A stretch of DNA of 64,000 bases from contig QANT01001562.1 in NCBI GenBank assembly GCA_003254885.1, positions 1 through 64,000 on the forward strand. Reading direction: 5' to 3'. Positions 11,395-24,290 of this stretch are shown here, piece by piece; positions within the stretch are counted from its first letter, which is position 1, and every line of letters starts with the position of its first letter. The notes below the pieces were generated by a model. The model was not told where the DNA came from. It saw only the letters and a list, made by a program, of their open reading frames with translations, and made no database searches. Position numbers and translations under genes: made by a program. Source of the stretch: Purshia tridentata. Taxonomy: Eukaryota; Streptophyta; Magnoliopsida; Rosales; Rosaceae.

Positions 11395-14048
11395 ATGGCA
11401 GTTCTAAGACCTTCCTCCGTCTGTAAGGACTCCTTTGGCTGCTCACCCTTTTCTGGTCTAAGTAATTTCTATCCGGGTCTTTACAGAAAAGTTAGAAAAC
11501 CCTCTGGTTCAAACCAGGTAGTTCTTTCGAGCTATCAGTATTCATTTTCTCACCTAAATTTTTGTTAATAGAAATTGCCCACTGATTTTGTTGTCTCAAT
11601 ATATGAACCAAGACAAGTTCTGCACAAGTTGAAAGAACCTATTTTGGATTACTGCCTTCAGTCAAGTAAGTACATGTTTCTATCATTATTCTTTCATGAT
11701 AATTATAGGGGCATACCCGCTTAATCTCTGTTATTTTAGTTCCATGTTGAAGTTCCTAGTTTTAACCGTCTTTTATCTTTCAAAGATTAATTGAAATTTT
11801 TATCATTCATTAAGGTGGATTTCATAAACAATCAGATTGGCTTTGATCCCCTTGATCTGCAATTAAAATGACCAGATTACATTTTAGCAGAATTCTTATG
11901 CAGACACATTTTCGTTTGAAAATGATTTGTTCTTACAATATCTCGATAATCATTTCTTATGATTGTATTAGTCTGTATTAGAAAGAGGTGATTCATGAAT
12001 AAGGAAGCCCTTGCTGATAAATGATGATTCTATATTGGGTATTTGACACCTATCTATGAGCAGTTCTGTTACTTCCAGATATCTACAGCACTGCCTTACA
12101 AGTCTATAGGTTTGATTGCTTTGGGAGAGCTGCTTTTGTGTAATTGTGGACTTGATGCAATTAGATGGCAGAGTGTCCAATCTTTTCTTGAATTTAAATC
12201 TTATGCTGTATTTTTATATGATAGATCTAAAATAGTAACTACCAAGAGCTTCCACCATAACTGCTATAATCTCCTGGTTTTTTCCATTTGTAGAAGACAC
12301 CCAGTTTTAAGGTTGGAGGCTTTAAGTGATTCCCTTGAACTTGGCCAAGAACCTACAAATTTCGAAGTGGCAAACGTGTCAGAGGCTAATAATGGGCTCA
12401 ATTTGTTCAGTGAGATGAAAAAGAGGTTTCTGAGTTTTAAGAAGCACAAATTTTTGTAAGTAGCAGTTAAAGAACAGAACTTGATTACATATTGGTCTGT
12501 GAGAGGTAATTATTCTTTTGAACAGGAAAGAGTCAGAGCATTTTCAAAATCTAGCTCAAGTACAAGCCCCAAAGGTAATTAATATAACCTTAGAATTTTT
12601 TAAATTCTTTACACTCTTAAAAGCCTTATCTAGCTAGGCTTCTGTTTTTGTATCTTGTTTAAACACCTGCTTTTATGTTCAGCTTCATTCTGTTATTCAT
12701 GAAATTGGACAGTTCCATGTATATAAAACTTACAAGTTCAAAACAGTTCATGGTGATTGCTTGTGCAGACTCTAGGGTATGTCCCTCTAACATCCTAGGC
12801 TTTCAACCTGGAGAAGCCTTCATGATTAGAAATGTTGCAAACCTTGTTCCCCCATTTGAGGTACTGGCTCTTCTGTATTCTATTCTTATTACCTCAAGTC
12901 TAACACATCCACTAACTATCAAATCGTTGGGACCAACTTTTGTCTTTTGCAGAATGGAGCATCAGAAACTAATGCTGCCCTTGAGTTTGCTGTAAATACT
13001 CTTGAAGTAGGTCATTTCTCTCCCTCCATGTATATGTATAACTTATTATGTATTTTTTAATATTCCAAATGTCTTCTAAAGGCAAGATGCTGATTTATCA
13101 AGGCAATAAATTGTGTTTTCCTGTCCCGACCAACGCCTATCCATATGCAAAAACCTTGGGGTTAGGGAGTGAAATGAATGTTAAAATTTACTTGTAGGAA
13201 ATTGAGTTTTTGTAGAACATTAATTTTTCAGTGAAGAAACCACATCTTGTCCTTAAGAATCTAAATGTTTATGGCTTACTTTAGGTTGAGAATATATTTG
13301 TCATTGGCCACAGTAGCTGTGCAGGAATTCAGACCCTCATGAGTATGCAAGATGATGGTGATTCAAGGTTTGGTAACAATTCCTTTCTTTCTCGTTACAT
13401 TTTAGTTTCAGGTCATCAGTTTTCTTTAAATGCTACATTCTTTCTCATTTTTCTTTCAGTAGCTTTACTCAGAGTTGGGTTATGAATGCAAAAGTTGCCA
13501 AATTAAGAACAATAGCTACTGCACCGCACCTTAGCTTTGATCAACAATGCAGACACTGTGAGAAGGTACTCCTTTCCACTTATACTCTTCTTAAGCTGTT
13601 TTTGATAACTCAGAGCCTGTTTAGTAACATTTTGTTTTCAGTTTTCAACCTTATTTAAGTTAAAGAGATACAAAGAAACATTGGTGTGAGGGAGAGGGAT
13701 TGAATTAAAAATGTGAAAGACAAGTAGTATATACAGTGGTTATGAAGAAGCTTTTTGGTAGAATGAGAAAAAGCAAAGAAAATGATTTGGTTCCGAAGTA
13801 GCTTCTAAATGTGGTTATGTTTTGGGTACTAATTTGTGATTCTATGACAGGAATCAATCAATCGTTCATTATTGAATTTGCTGACATACTCTTGGATAGA
13901 AGACAAAGCAAAGAAAGAGTTGCTCTATGTTCATGGAGGATATTATGATTTCTTGAATTGTACATTTGATAAATGGACCCTTGATGTAAATGGTAGCAGC
14001 ACTGTAAGAGGCAAATACTTGGTGAAAGATAGAGAAGTTTGGTGCTGA
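11395..14048 (+). CDS. BCA5: beta carbonic anhydrase, probably plastid-targeted (BCA5-like)
   Basis: Nine exons: 11395-11517, 11613-11665, 12294-12455, 12526-12574, 12747-12860, 12953-13006, 13285-13367, 13460-13565, 13851-14048. They give 313 residues with all phases consistent. The enzyme interconverts CO2 and bicarbonate. The beta-class zinc site is complete: C135, D137 and R139 in CADSR, and H194 and C197 in GHSSC. The conserved block [18 protein letters not shown] lies between them. The first ~100 residues are poor in acidic residues and rich in Ser/Arg at the start, compatible with a chloroplast transit peptide. The C-terminal [15 protein letters not shown] block is the type I associate with Arabidopsis BCA5; BCA6 (mitochondrial) is the alternative. 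An in-frame stretch of ORF upstream of exon 3 (from 12043) is intronic. Confidence 0.92.
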
Positions 14049-14541
14049 ATTTCTTGCTTCTTGTTTCTCTGTTACAAATGGGGATGGTGTAACTAATCTC
14101 TTTTCTTCTTTGTTTAGGAACTAAAAGATGAAATCTTTTTCATGTATTTTGGGTCCTGAAATCACTTTCTGTGTCAGTTTAATCCAACCAAACTAATCCA
14201 TTCATTGAGAGATGAAAACGATGGGGATAATAAACGGTATTCAATTCAATCACACAAGTCAAATCTAGTGGTCGTGGTAGTCAGATCTAGTCATGCTAAT
14301 GCTGATTGCTAATTTTTAAATAGCAATTAAACTGTCAAAAATCTAATTTATAAAAAAATGAATGACTGTAAAACTGTAAGACTGTAACTTTGTATGAGAC
14401 TATGAGTGAGTGAATTTTGGCTCCAAATAAAACCACTTTTCCATTTTTACTGTTGATGTATAAAACTAAACTAAAAGCAATCGGGGCTTTTCAACGGAGG
14501 TCGAAGTCGAGCAACACCCAATTCGGACACACAGAGAAGCC
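14049..14541. other. short gap between carbonic anhydrase and AP4M
   Basis: It holds the 3' UTR of the carbonic anhydrase gene and, within about 490 bp, the AP4M promoter. The genes are in tandem on the same strand. No other feature is seen. Confidence 0.55.
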
Positions 14542-17500
14542 ATGATCTCGCAGTTCTTCGTGCTCTCGCAGCGTGGCGACAACATCGTCTTCCGCGACTG
14601 TCAGTCTCTTCCTTTATCTCTCTTTCTCTACTGATCCAATCTCTAATCCCTTTTTAACTTCAATAACTCAGATTTTAGCTTCCCGATCTGAATTCATTAG
14701 AAGCTCAGCTCTTGTGTACTTCAATCATCGTTTAGGTCGCATGTTGCTTTTGGAACTTCAAATTGACACTAAACAACTATTTTATTCAGCTCTAGACTCT
14801 ACCATAGGTGTTAGATTGCATACCCTTATATTTAGAAACCTGATTTTGAGCTCTTTTTTTGAAGAATTAATGCCATATTTGATTTTTAGAGATGCGTATG
14901 GTGAGATGTAGAGAAACAGATCTAAATAAGCATTTAAAAATCTGTTCTGATTGCGTTTAGTGACTGAAAATGTTTGTTGATGCATAACTTTGTTAATGTA
15001 GATCGCGGGGAAGTTCCAAAAGGAACCGCGGAGATATTTTTCCGGAAGGTGAAGTTCTGGAAAGAAGATGGGCAAGAGGAAGCACCCCCTGTCTTTGTAG
15101 GTATTATCTTACTGAGGAATGTCCAGCAGTGTCGATATATTTTTTCAACTGAAAAACTTCAGCTGATGGATTAATTTCTCTTTAATATGGGGAACTATAC
15201 ATTGGTTTCCAAGTCTGCAATGTATCCAGAAAGTGGTTCATTGGACATGATGATATCACTATTTCATAGTTCCTTCTTTTCTGTTGCTTTGTTACATTAG
15301 TTCTTGTAATGGTTCTCAATAAATCCAACTTATGTTATGTGATTGAGTATGCCTATCTGGTATCTTGTACTGACCTTTTCTTTTTACATTTTCTTTTCTT
15401 GATTGATAGAATGTGGATGGTGTCAACTACTTTCATGTGAAGGTTGTTGGACTCTTTTTTGTTGCGACCACAAGGGCTAATGTATCGCCATCTCTTGTCT
15501 TGGAACTTTTACAAAGAATTGCCCGTGTAATCAAAGATTACGTTGGGGTTCTAAATGAAGATTCTTTAAGGAAGAATTTTGTGCTTGTGTATGAATTGCT
15601 TGATGAAGTCATGGTAAGCTTCTTTCATAGTGTTCAACTTATTTGGTGCTAGTTATTGAGCATATATGAATTCCTGCTTTTTATCATCATAATGTGCTAA
15701 AATATTCTTTAAAAAAATTATCATTATATGCCAAAGTAAATGTACTATCAGATTGAAAAATTAAACTGTCATATGTTGGTTACCTTTCCTTTCTTCACAA
15801 AAAAAATAAAAATCTAGAATGTCATCCTTTCTCCTTGAACATTCTTTTCCATCCCCCCCCCCCCCCNCCCCCCCCCACCCCCTCTGTTGCCGGGGGGATA
15901 TATTCTTACACTTATCCAAATGACTAGTGTTTTTAAAGGACAGTTTTAATTACAATTGTTCAAACATAAGTTTAGCATATATAAATCAATTGCGTTATTT
16001 TTAGATCGGAATGTAGTACTAGTCTTTCTTTTGACAAGTGTTATAAGTTTATTTTTCAAATTATATGTTGATAATCTTGATAATTACGTTCAAGTTAAAA
16101 ATAATTTCTGATGTTCTTGATCCATGCCAATTCAAAATATATTGACTTACAGGTGACTTGACTGTGGTGTTTTCTATTCAGGATTTTGGTTTTGTGCAAA
16201 CAACATCAACTGAACTGTTGAAGTCTTATATATTTAATGAGCCAATTGTTGTTGATGCTGCACGGTTATCATCTATTGGCCCTACTGGCCTTTTTATGGT
16301 ATGATGCCATCTATTGATTAATTACATAATCAAATAAATGTTTCTTAAGTGGAATATTATTTTAATTGTTGACTTAGTAGTATTTTAGATGTTGATTCCT
16401 AAAATTGATGCATGCAGCAAGGGACAAAGAGAATGCCTGGAACAGCTGTCACAAAATCTGTTGTTGCAAATGAGCCTGGGGGTAGGAAGAGGGAGGAGAT
16501 TTTTGTGGATATAATCGAGAAGATCAGTGTCACTTTTAGCTCTAGTGTGGGTATATGTGTCTTCAATTGACTATTATGTGTAACCAATCTTTCATGACTG
16601 TTATTTAAGGATTGAAATAAAATAAATTATTAACAGTACAGATAATAGTAAGTTCTCACAGTTTCTAATCAAGCAAAATTTGACGGCTATTATACCCAAG
16701 CACCATTATATGAACTTCTTGAGTTTGATATGGAAATCCTACATGCCTTGCGAATTTTTCAATGTCACATAGCAAGTTCAGTGGTCCTTCTGCATGAAAT
16801 TATTGTTTCTCTGGTATTTGACTCTATTCTGGTGTTCTTGCAATCCTATGGTGACTGCTTATTCTTAACGCCGCATTTGATTTCAAGTATTTCCTTTTCT
16901 TAACTTTTATGAATTTGGACATTCCACTCTTTTGGTTCTTAAGATATGATATAAATTATGTTTTAGATCAACCATATAAAAGATAAACATTCAATCTCTT
17001 GCTTGATCTCTGGCATAGGACAGATCAAAATCTGACTACAATTGCTTATGTGGTTGGATTTTGACTTGAAAGATTAGGAGAGGCAAGGAGTGGTTGATTA
17101 TGAAGAAAGCAGGTCACTTGGGAGAAGCTAATTTTAGGAATTTTGAACTTTTTGATGGGCTATTTGAGGGAAAACATTGTGGATGAACTTAGAGGTTTTA
17201 GGGTTCAATCAAGGACAGGTGATTGCTATGACCCTCTGAAGATGAAAGGAATGTAAATTTAGGGCTATTTACAGATTGTTAATGGTTACTCATTAACATC
17301 CTTTGGGTTGCTTTGGAAGGTTTAGCCTGCGTTTTTGAGGAGGAATGTACTAGGGCTATAGAATAGGGTTTTTGGAGTAAAAGAAGTAGAATTCAAGACT
17401 TGTTATAAATTGTAAATTATAGCAAGGACGCAGAAATTGCATGAAGCCAAGAATCAGATAAAAAAATGAACTAGAAAGAAGGAATTGCACTTGGAAATCC

Positions 17501-20500
17501 TGCTTTAAACTAAATAAAATATTCTTATTGTAAAGCATTTATAAGTATGCATATATGCTTATACTGAAGTTTAACTTTCCCTAATAGGACTAAGTTGGAA
17601 GTACAAACTAGTAAGATCCATGGCACACAGTTTGAAGAGCTGAACATTTTAATAAACACTAATATCCTGTAAATCATCTGGGGCACTCATTTCTAGACCA
17701 AAAATTATTCTTTAAGGTTTTAGCACTAGTAGCATTAGCCTTAAACTTCTATAAAGGATCATTATTTAATAACCGATCAAGTGGCACTGCATCAATCTTC
17801 TAAATATGCCTGTGGTACACAAAAATTAATGCATATTCTTTGGACTTCATTCTTGACTATTTCCCAAACTTATCTATATTTATTCAGTATGGCATCAGTA
17901 CTATATTGCCAATAAGCTCTACATCATTGTTATATTATTATTAGTTAATTTACTGATATTATACAGGGGTACATACTGACTTCTGAGATTGATGGCACCA
18001 TTCAAATGAAGAGCTATCTCACTGGTAATCCAGAAATCCGATTAGCTCTTAATGAGGACCTGAACATAGGAAGAGGTGGAAGATCGGGCTATGGTACTTC
18101 TCTGACACGTTACAAGTTTACTTCTATATTTTGGAAATTAATACTTTTGTGCTTATGGTGCCATGAAGTTGTTTGTGCATTATGGTCAAGTATATGACTG
18201 TATGATCTGATTTAAGTTTGGGGTTTTGAGAACAATAATGCCCTTTCACAATATGTAGTTCTTAGATTGATAATCTAGAAAAGGCTTGATAAATTCTATG
18301 CCCTTAATGGAGGTAATTTTTTAGGTCCTGAAATAGTTCAATTTTTTACTTCTCCCAAGAAAAAAATCCCTCTCTCTCTCTCTCTTTCTATTGTTTTGAA
18401 CTATATGATATTATTGGCTACAGTCAACTATAATGCGTTGGCTTAACTTTTCTTTATTTACTAAATGCTTCTTGAGATTCTTGACAAACTTCTTTGTGGA
18501 AATGCTGATTTCAGTGACAGACTATAGGAGTTCGTTTGGCTCAGGAGCGGTGATACTTGATGATTGTAATTTTCATGAATCTGTACGTCTTGATAATTTT
18601 GAAGTAGACAAAACTCTGAGCCTGGTAAGTGAAAATGAGCCAGATTATTCTTGTACGGATAAAAGATACTCAATTAATTTGTTGTTTAAAAATGATTAAA
18701 TGGTTGCTTCATGCTACCAATTGTAGGTACCCCCAGATGGCGAATTTCCTGTCATGAACTACCGTATGACTCAGGAGTTCAAGCCTCCCTTTCGTATTAA
18801 TGCTTTAATCGAAGAAGCAGGAGCGCATAAGGTGAATATTTTTTTATGACTTTAGTTAATGGTTTAAGATTGTGAACTTAAGAAATAAAAACATATTCCA
18901 GATGATAAAGAACTAGATTTTGCTCAAGAAATTTGGTGCCTTGGCCTTACACTATGCCACTATGGTGACCTTGGTGGAATCTGTATTTTGTTTTGACTTT
19001 GTATGAGATATGATATTTAACTCATACATTATGATATAAAGAGTCGATGAATTTTATAAATTATGGTATGAATGAGAGTCATTAAATGTTCTCATAAAAA
19101 GTCATTAAATGTTATAAAGTTTGACTGCAGTATGGTCAAAATATTACTTATTTACATAATTTAGAGATTTTTTTCTGCCGAAATTATTACTTGGAATCGC
19201 CATTGTAGGCTGAAGTGATTCTGAAAGTATATGCCGAGTACCCATCAAACATTACTGCAAACACAGTTGCTGTACAAATGCCACTACCTAAATATACTAT
19301 GAGGTAATTTATTTACTTTTTGTTGTTTTCAAAAAATATTGGGTATTATTTCATATGATCCCCAGACATTTGATATGGTGAAAAGAGAAGAGTTTTTTGC
19401 ATGGCTCTTGAGCTATTGACAAGAAACTAAATTTCATTATTTCGAGGTAGTTTGTTTTGTTGAAATTTTGGTTCAAGAAAGTTTATTAGCCATTGTTATT
19501 GGTTTTGGAATCTGTTCAGGAAACATTTGCCAATCTTGATATGAATAAATAATTAGAAAAAACTTTGTTCAATTGGTTGGGAGTTTAATTTAACTTGTAG
19601 TTGTTGCATGAGATTTATACCTGCTTCCATTTTGAGCCTGTTCAGCTTTTGCTTCATATTTAACTCGAATTAAAATTCTTAGCAGAAAAATTTTCTAATT
19701 TCAATTGTGGTATGGAATCTTCTTTTATAACATTATTGATAAGGTTATCGGCAATACAAAGTCAATGTGTGCTAACAAACCTAGATTCTATATCTTCCTA
19801 ATCATTTAGCATCCTTCTAGCATTTTTGCTAAGCTTGGTTGAGCTAGGATGTCCTTTACCCTTTTTCTGCTTTAGAGAAACGTTTGTTTCCATCAAACTG
19901 CCCAATCTTGAATTGTGAATTCTCATGACTAAACTTGAAAAAAAATCCATGTTGAACCTCACTTTGTCTCCATTATATGAAAAAGGTAAGAGTACATTTT
20001 TCTTCCATAGTATACCAGCATTTAGAGTCAAACAGGTAGACATTGCTACAAATTGCATTAGAGTGTCAATTTTTATCCACTGATTAAATGATTATTGTTT
20101 TTATTTCAGAGCCAGTTTTGAGTTGGAACCAGGAGCAGTCGGACAAACAACAGATTTCAAGGAAGCAAATAAGAGACTTGAATGGGGTTTAAAGAAGGTA
20201 ATAATTTCTGATCAATTATATTATTGTTTTCATTAATGAGTAATTAAGTAGCCATTTAAGCAGGGGCAAACTTTGAGCCTTTAATGTGACTACCTAACTG
20301 ATAAGTGCAATGCGCAACAGATTGTTGGTGGATCTGAACATACACTGCGTGCCAGGCTGACGTTTTCGCAGGAATCACATGGTATGACTTTATCATTGAT
20401 TTACTATGGATTTAGTATTTCCCTTGATGGCTTTCATTCAGATCAACTTGTTATTTACATCTCATTATTTTTTTCTTTCTTTTTTCTTTTTCGTTTTTAA

Positions 20501-21320
20501 ATCTTGTATAAACATCTCATTATCTTCATGTAATTCTCAATGCAGGAAATATCACAAAAGAGGCTGGTCCAGTTAGCATGACATTTACAATACCCATGTA
20601 TAATGCTTCAAAACTACAGGTAAGCCATTGCCAAAAGTTTGGTACTTGCCTCTATAAAACCGTGTAATGGAATGAGTTTATATGGTTAAAATCACTCTTC
20701 GCTGTACTGTTTTTCTGTACACAATGATGATGGTTCCTTTTGAATATTTTCCTGTTATGCCGTTGCTATGTGTGTCCTGTTTGCTGGCTTGTGTTCTATG
20801 AGTTGTCTGGCTGCTGCGAGCCATCACAATATTAGTTTCCATACAACCCATGGGCCATGTCCCTACTATAAGACGTCATTTCTGATGATGAGAGATATCT
20901 ATTGTGTAATGGAACAGGCCAGTAATAATGCTGGATATGCAGAGCTCACACCCTTTTAGCATTACCAGCCCTTTAAACACTATACGCCTAGTTTTCTTTT
21001 TATTTATTTGTTTTTTTGGGAGGTCCGGACAGGGCAGGAATAGGTTACATCTTTGCGTTTGGTTAGGCAAGGGGGTTTCAGATTCCTGCATCATGTTTAT
21101 TGTTGGGACTTACAGGACAAACTTTCCATGTTATTTATGTGTTAAGATTGGAAAGCTAACTGTGTTGTTTATCTCCATCTGTTGCTTATGAATTGCTGAG
21201 TTCAATTTTATTTTGGTGCAGGTAAAGTACTTGCAGATAGCAAAGAAATCTGTAACTTATAATCCATATCGGTGGGTAAGATATGTTACCCTTGCCAATT
21301 CATACGTTGCTCGTTTATGA
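14542..21320 (+). CDS. AP4M: AP-4 adaptor complex mu (medium) subunit
   Basis: Thirteen exons: 14542-14599, 15002-15096, 15410-15613, 16182-16298, 16418-16546, 17967-18093, 18521-18624, 18727-18831, 19209-19303, 20110-20197, 20321-20381, 20546-20619, 21222-21320. They sum to exactly 451 residues, the length I recall for the Arabidopsis protein. An N-terminal longin-like sigma/mu fold starts MISQFFVLSQRGDNIVFRDY; the mu homology (cargo-binding) domain spans about 185-451 and ends with KSVTYNPYRWVRYVT. AP-4 is a heterotetramer at the trans-Golgi network that sorts cargo such as vacuolar storage proteins, and mu recognises tyrosine-type signals (family knowledge). Intron 5 (about 1.4 kb) and intron 9 (about 0.8 kb) are the longest. 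Intron 3 carries a poly-C run with an N. Confidence 0.95.
15852..15876. repeat. poly-C run with one N (intron of AP4M)
   Basis: A run of C interrupted by a single N at 15867, followed by A and CCCC. The N is probably an assembly join in a homopolymer, so the true length is unknown. Confidence 0.8.
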
Positions 21321-22110
21321 TGCAATAAAGCTTCATATGTTGTGCTATTTTGTGGTGAAGGAATGGATGGGAAAAAAAGAGGGATTCTAGTTGTAAGATA
21401 TCTAATTAAACCGTTGCTCTCTAATATTTTCTGGTGGGCTTGGACATTTTTCTATTCTTTTCAGTGATGTCATTTCTTTATTACATGAGATAATACACTT
21501 GAATTCTTTTAGTTTATACTATTGAATTATTGAATTGGTCCTTGTGTAGTGACCGTTTGTTAACTACATAAAATGCACCCAAATTGCAGTGGATGGTTTT
21601 TTGGTTGGGTTGAAGTATGTCATTTTTTAAAAAACTCTTTCAGAATATTTTGGAGTAATGACAATGATATAGTTTCATTAACTTTGACTAAAAACTCTGC
21701 CATATAAGTACATGCACCAACCTCCAACCTACTTAGCCACCAATCAAGTAAAAAGCTTGCTTTTGACATTTGTGGTAATGGTGGTTAAACAGTTCAGCTA
21801 ACAGCAGGGCTTTACCTTGCATCCCCTAATCTTCTGACTATTGCATTTGTAGTGCGAATTTGTTTTTTAACACAGACGAAATCCTTGCATAAAAACCACT
21901 CACAAAGAAATTAATAACCTTCTTCAGAAACTCTTTTTTCTATTTTTTCCATTTTTTTTTAGAAACTCTTAAAATTACCTTGCAATAGCTTGGAGATGGC
22001 TAAGTACCAAATTCACCTATCTTGTTGCAGCTGGTCATCCATCGGAAGGGTTTAGGGTTTAGACAACAATGAAATATCATATAATGGGCAAATCAAATTT
22101 AAGAGAAAAT
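21321..22110. other. 3' flank of AP4M
   Basis: 3' UTR and AT-rich intergenic sequence with no gene or repeat that I can support. Confidence 0.5.
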
Positions 22111-22310
22111 TGCAATCATCTCTCGTAAATGTTTGTGGGCTCCACAATATTTTGTGAGAGATGATCAAATGAGCATTGTGACTCACTCTCACAAATGTTT
22201 GTGGGTCCCACATTGTTTTAGTGAGAGATGATCAAATGAGAATTGCGACCGTCACTCGCAAATGTTTGTGGGTCCCACATTAATTTTGTGAGAGATGGGT
22301 GTAATTGTAA
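22111..22310. repeat. tandem repeat of a 66-67 bp hairpin unit, three copies
   Basis: The core AAATGTTTGTGGG starts at 22127, 22193 and 22260, a period of 66-67 bp. Each unit runs from CTCTCNCAAATG through GTGGGTCCCAC to TTTTGTGAGAG, so it is also a near-perfect inverted repeat that could fold on itself. Copies one and two share the linker ATGATCAAATGAG. The third ends with GATGGGTGTAATTG. It is probably a small foldback element amplified in tandem. Confidence 0.85.
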
Positions 22311-23958
22311 TCCCCCTCACAAAAGTCTCCATTGAATAATTACACTACCATTCTAGTTGTCCAATACCCACCACACCATTGATTGATCAAAAGGCAAAGC
22401 AAGAGGTGGGTAAAACGTTAAAATCGGGAAGTAATTTTTTCTTTTGAAATAGGAATACTTGCATTATTAGCATAAATACCACCAGTAAATGTTGAGGAGC
22501 AACTTAGCGTGCGTCAGTCAAAACTTGTATTTAATGCTTTATTTTCTGGTCAAAGCCTCCACAAATAGCAGCCTGGCCTGGTCTTGCCATGAAATGTTAA
22601 AGTCAGCTCTTTCACTTCTTCAAGAAATATCCAGTTCCTGACATCTTTCAGTTTCGCCCAGAACCAACACGTAATAACCAAGTTTGTGACCTACTCACTA
22701 CTTTTGGTCTCTCTTACAGTGCAATATTCTCTCATATTTTCATCAATATGTTTTCTTAATTTCCAGATTCTCGATATTTCTGTCAACTTTTTAATATCAT
22801 TTTTGGTGAAAATTTATTCTGTATAATGGTAATATCATCATATAATATAATTAATTCATATTGTTTTAACATTTATATTATATGATAGTGTTAGGGTTAT
22901 AACATGTTAGCAGTTTCTTTAAAATGAATTAGAATTTGTCAATAGTGAGGAACTGTTAAATTCCTTTGTAACAGTACGTGATTGAATTGTTTTACAGCAG
23001 TTGCAGTACTCAAATTTACTTTTGCTTTTCTTATGAAAAGAACTAAAGAAATGCAGTGTGTGTAGGTACGTTAAAATCACTCACATTGATTCGTTATTGA
23101 TAGAGGCACAGAAGAAGAAGAACTACTTTAACCTTATGACCCTTCCTTTTAAATTCCACTATTTTCCAGTAATAGGAGGGAGGCTATAGAGCAATGTTTT
23201 GCAATCTTTATGTCAAATTTAAGTAAGTATTCTTTTGGCTTGGAACTATTGGAAATATTCTTACCCGCCAACTTAAACCCACTTTAATTTTCACTAAATT
23301 ATTTCTGCGACAATAGAACATTGATTCATTATGACCTTAGCAAAAGGAAAAAAAAATCATATGATGCACCAATAATTTTACGTAGTATTACGAATTCGTT
23401 CATGATAACATATAAACAAATTTTAAGAATAAAAGTTTAAGGTTTATATATTAATGATTGCATTCGCGTTATTATTTTGGTAAATTTGAAATGCCAAAAA
23501 TAATTTTTGGAGTTGGTTATTTGATTGATTCTTCCTAGGGCCGGCTGTGGAGTTGGAACGAAGCTTGTAGTCAAAGATGTTTCATTTTTCTTGGTGTTTG
23601 GTGAAGAAGACAAAAAAATACAATGGCGGATTTGAGGGTCTCACTGTAGGTGGGTGCAAGTTGCAATGAGCTTTAAACCCTTCTCAAATAAAACAATGAA
23701 TAAAGTCCAAGGAGCACAAATCGTGAACATGATAGCCAAGAGTACAAAACAACATCAATTTCTTGCTGTACGTACAAATGTCATGCAATTCTTCAACAAG
23801 ATGGCATATTGGCAAGTGGGTTTCCTTTGCATTAATTTGAGATGTCGTTTCCAATAATTAAAGCCACCAAACAACCGTTAGATACCTTGAGAACCCAAAA
23901 TAGAAAACTAAGACTTTTTATTTTCTAATATATATGTTAGAACTTAGAAGGAAACTTA
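22311..23958. other. AT-rich intergenic region
   Basis: No gene is supported. A local inverted repeat (ATCATATAATATAA near 22825 against TTATATTATATGAT near 22875) and several T-rich tracts are visible. An ORF at 23654-23857 has no recognisable domain. Confidence 0.5.
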
Positions 23959-24290
23959 TTTTTTTTTTAAACCAAAAAATATGAATTTCATTAAAAGAAA
24001 AAAACCAAGGTACGATCAAAATCAAAAAACAAACAATGAAACAAATTTAGAACAGAAAAGGGACAAACCAAAAATCAAACTAGAAGCAAAAACCAGATAC
24101 AATAAATAATTAAAACACAGCCTACTAATCATTTAGCAAGCCATGAGAGAGAAGCACTCCTTGAATGGAAGATGCTTCTTAGAGCTAGCCTAGCAATCGC
24201 ATCAGCAACCCTATTGACTTTCATATTTACCCAAAACCAACCGATATATGAAAAAGAAGAGAACTTGCCAACCATATCTCTCTGAAGAGG
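23959..24290 (-). mobile_element. 3' end of a LINE (non-LTR retrotransposon), RNase H-like terminus plus poly-A
   Basis: On the minus strand, 24264 to 24138 reads WFWVNMKVNRVADAIARLAL, then about 18 more residues and a stop. This is the C-terminal signature (N-R-V-A-D-A-hydrophobic-A) of the RNase H-like domain in plant LINEs (family knowledge). It is followed by a 3' UTR containing TTAATGAAATTCATA and then a poly-A tail (T-run at 23959-23968 on the plus strand). The copy is 5'-truncated; its 5' limit near 24290 is approximate and I could not define a target-site duplication. Confidence 0.7.

Noticed and set aside
12043-12293. Open frame upstream of carbonic anhydrase exon 3
   Set aside because: It is continuous with exon 3 but lies before a good TTTGTAG acceptor and does not resemble the enzyme, so it is intronic.
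22111-22310. CRISPR-like array
   Set aside because: Only three copies, self-complementary units, variable linkers, no cas genes, and a eukaryotic context; it is a tandem foldback repeat.
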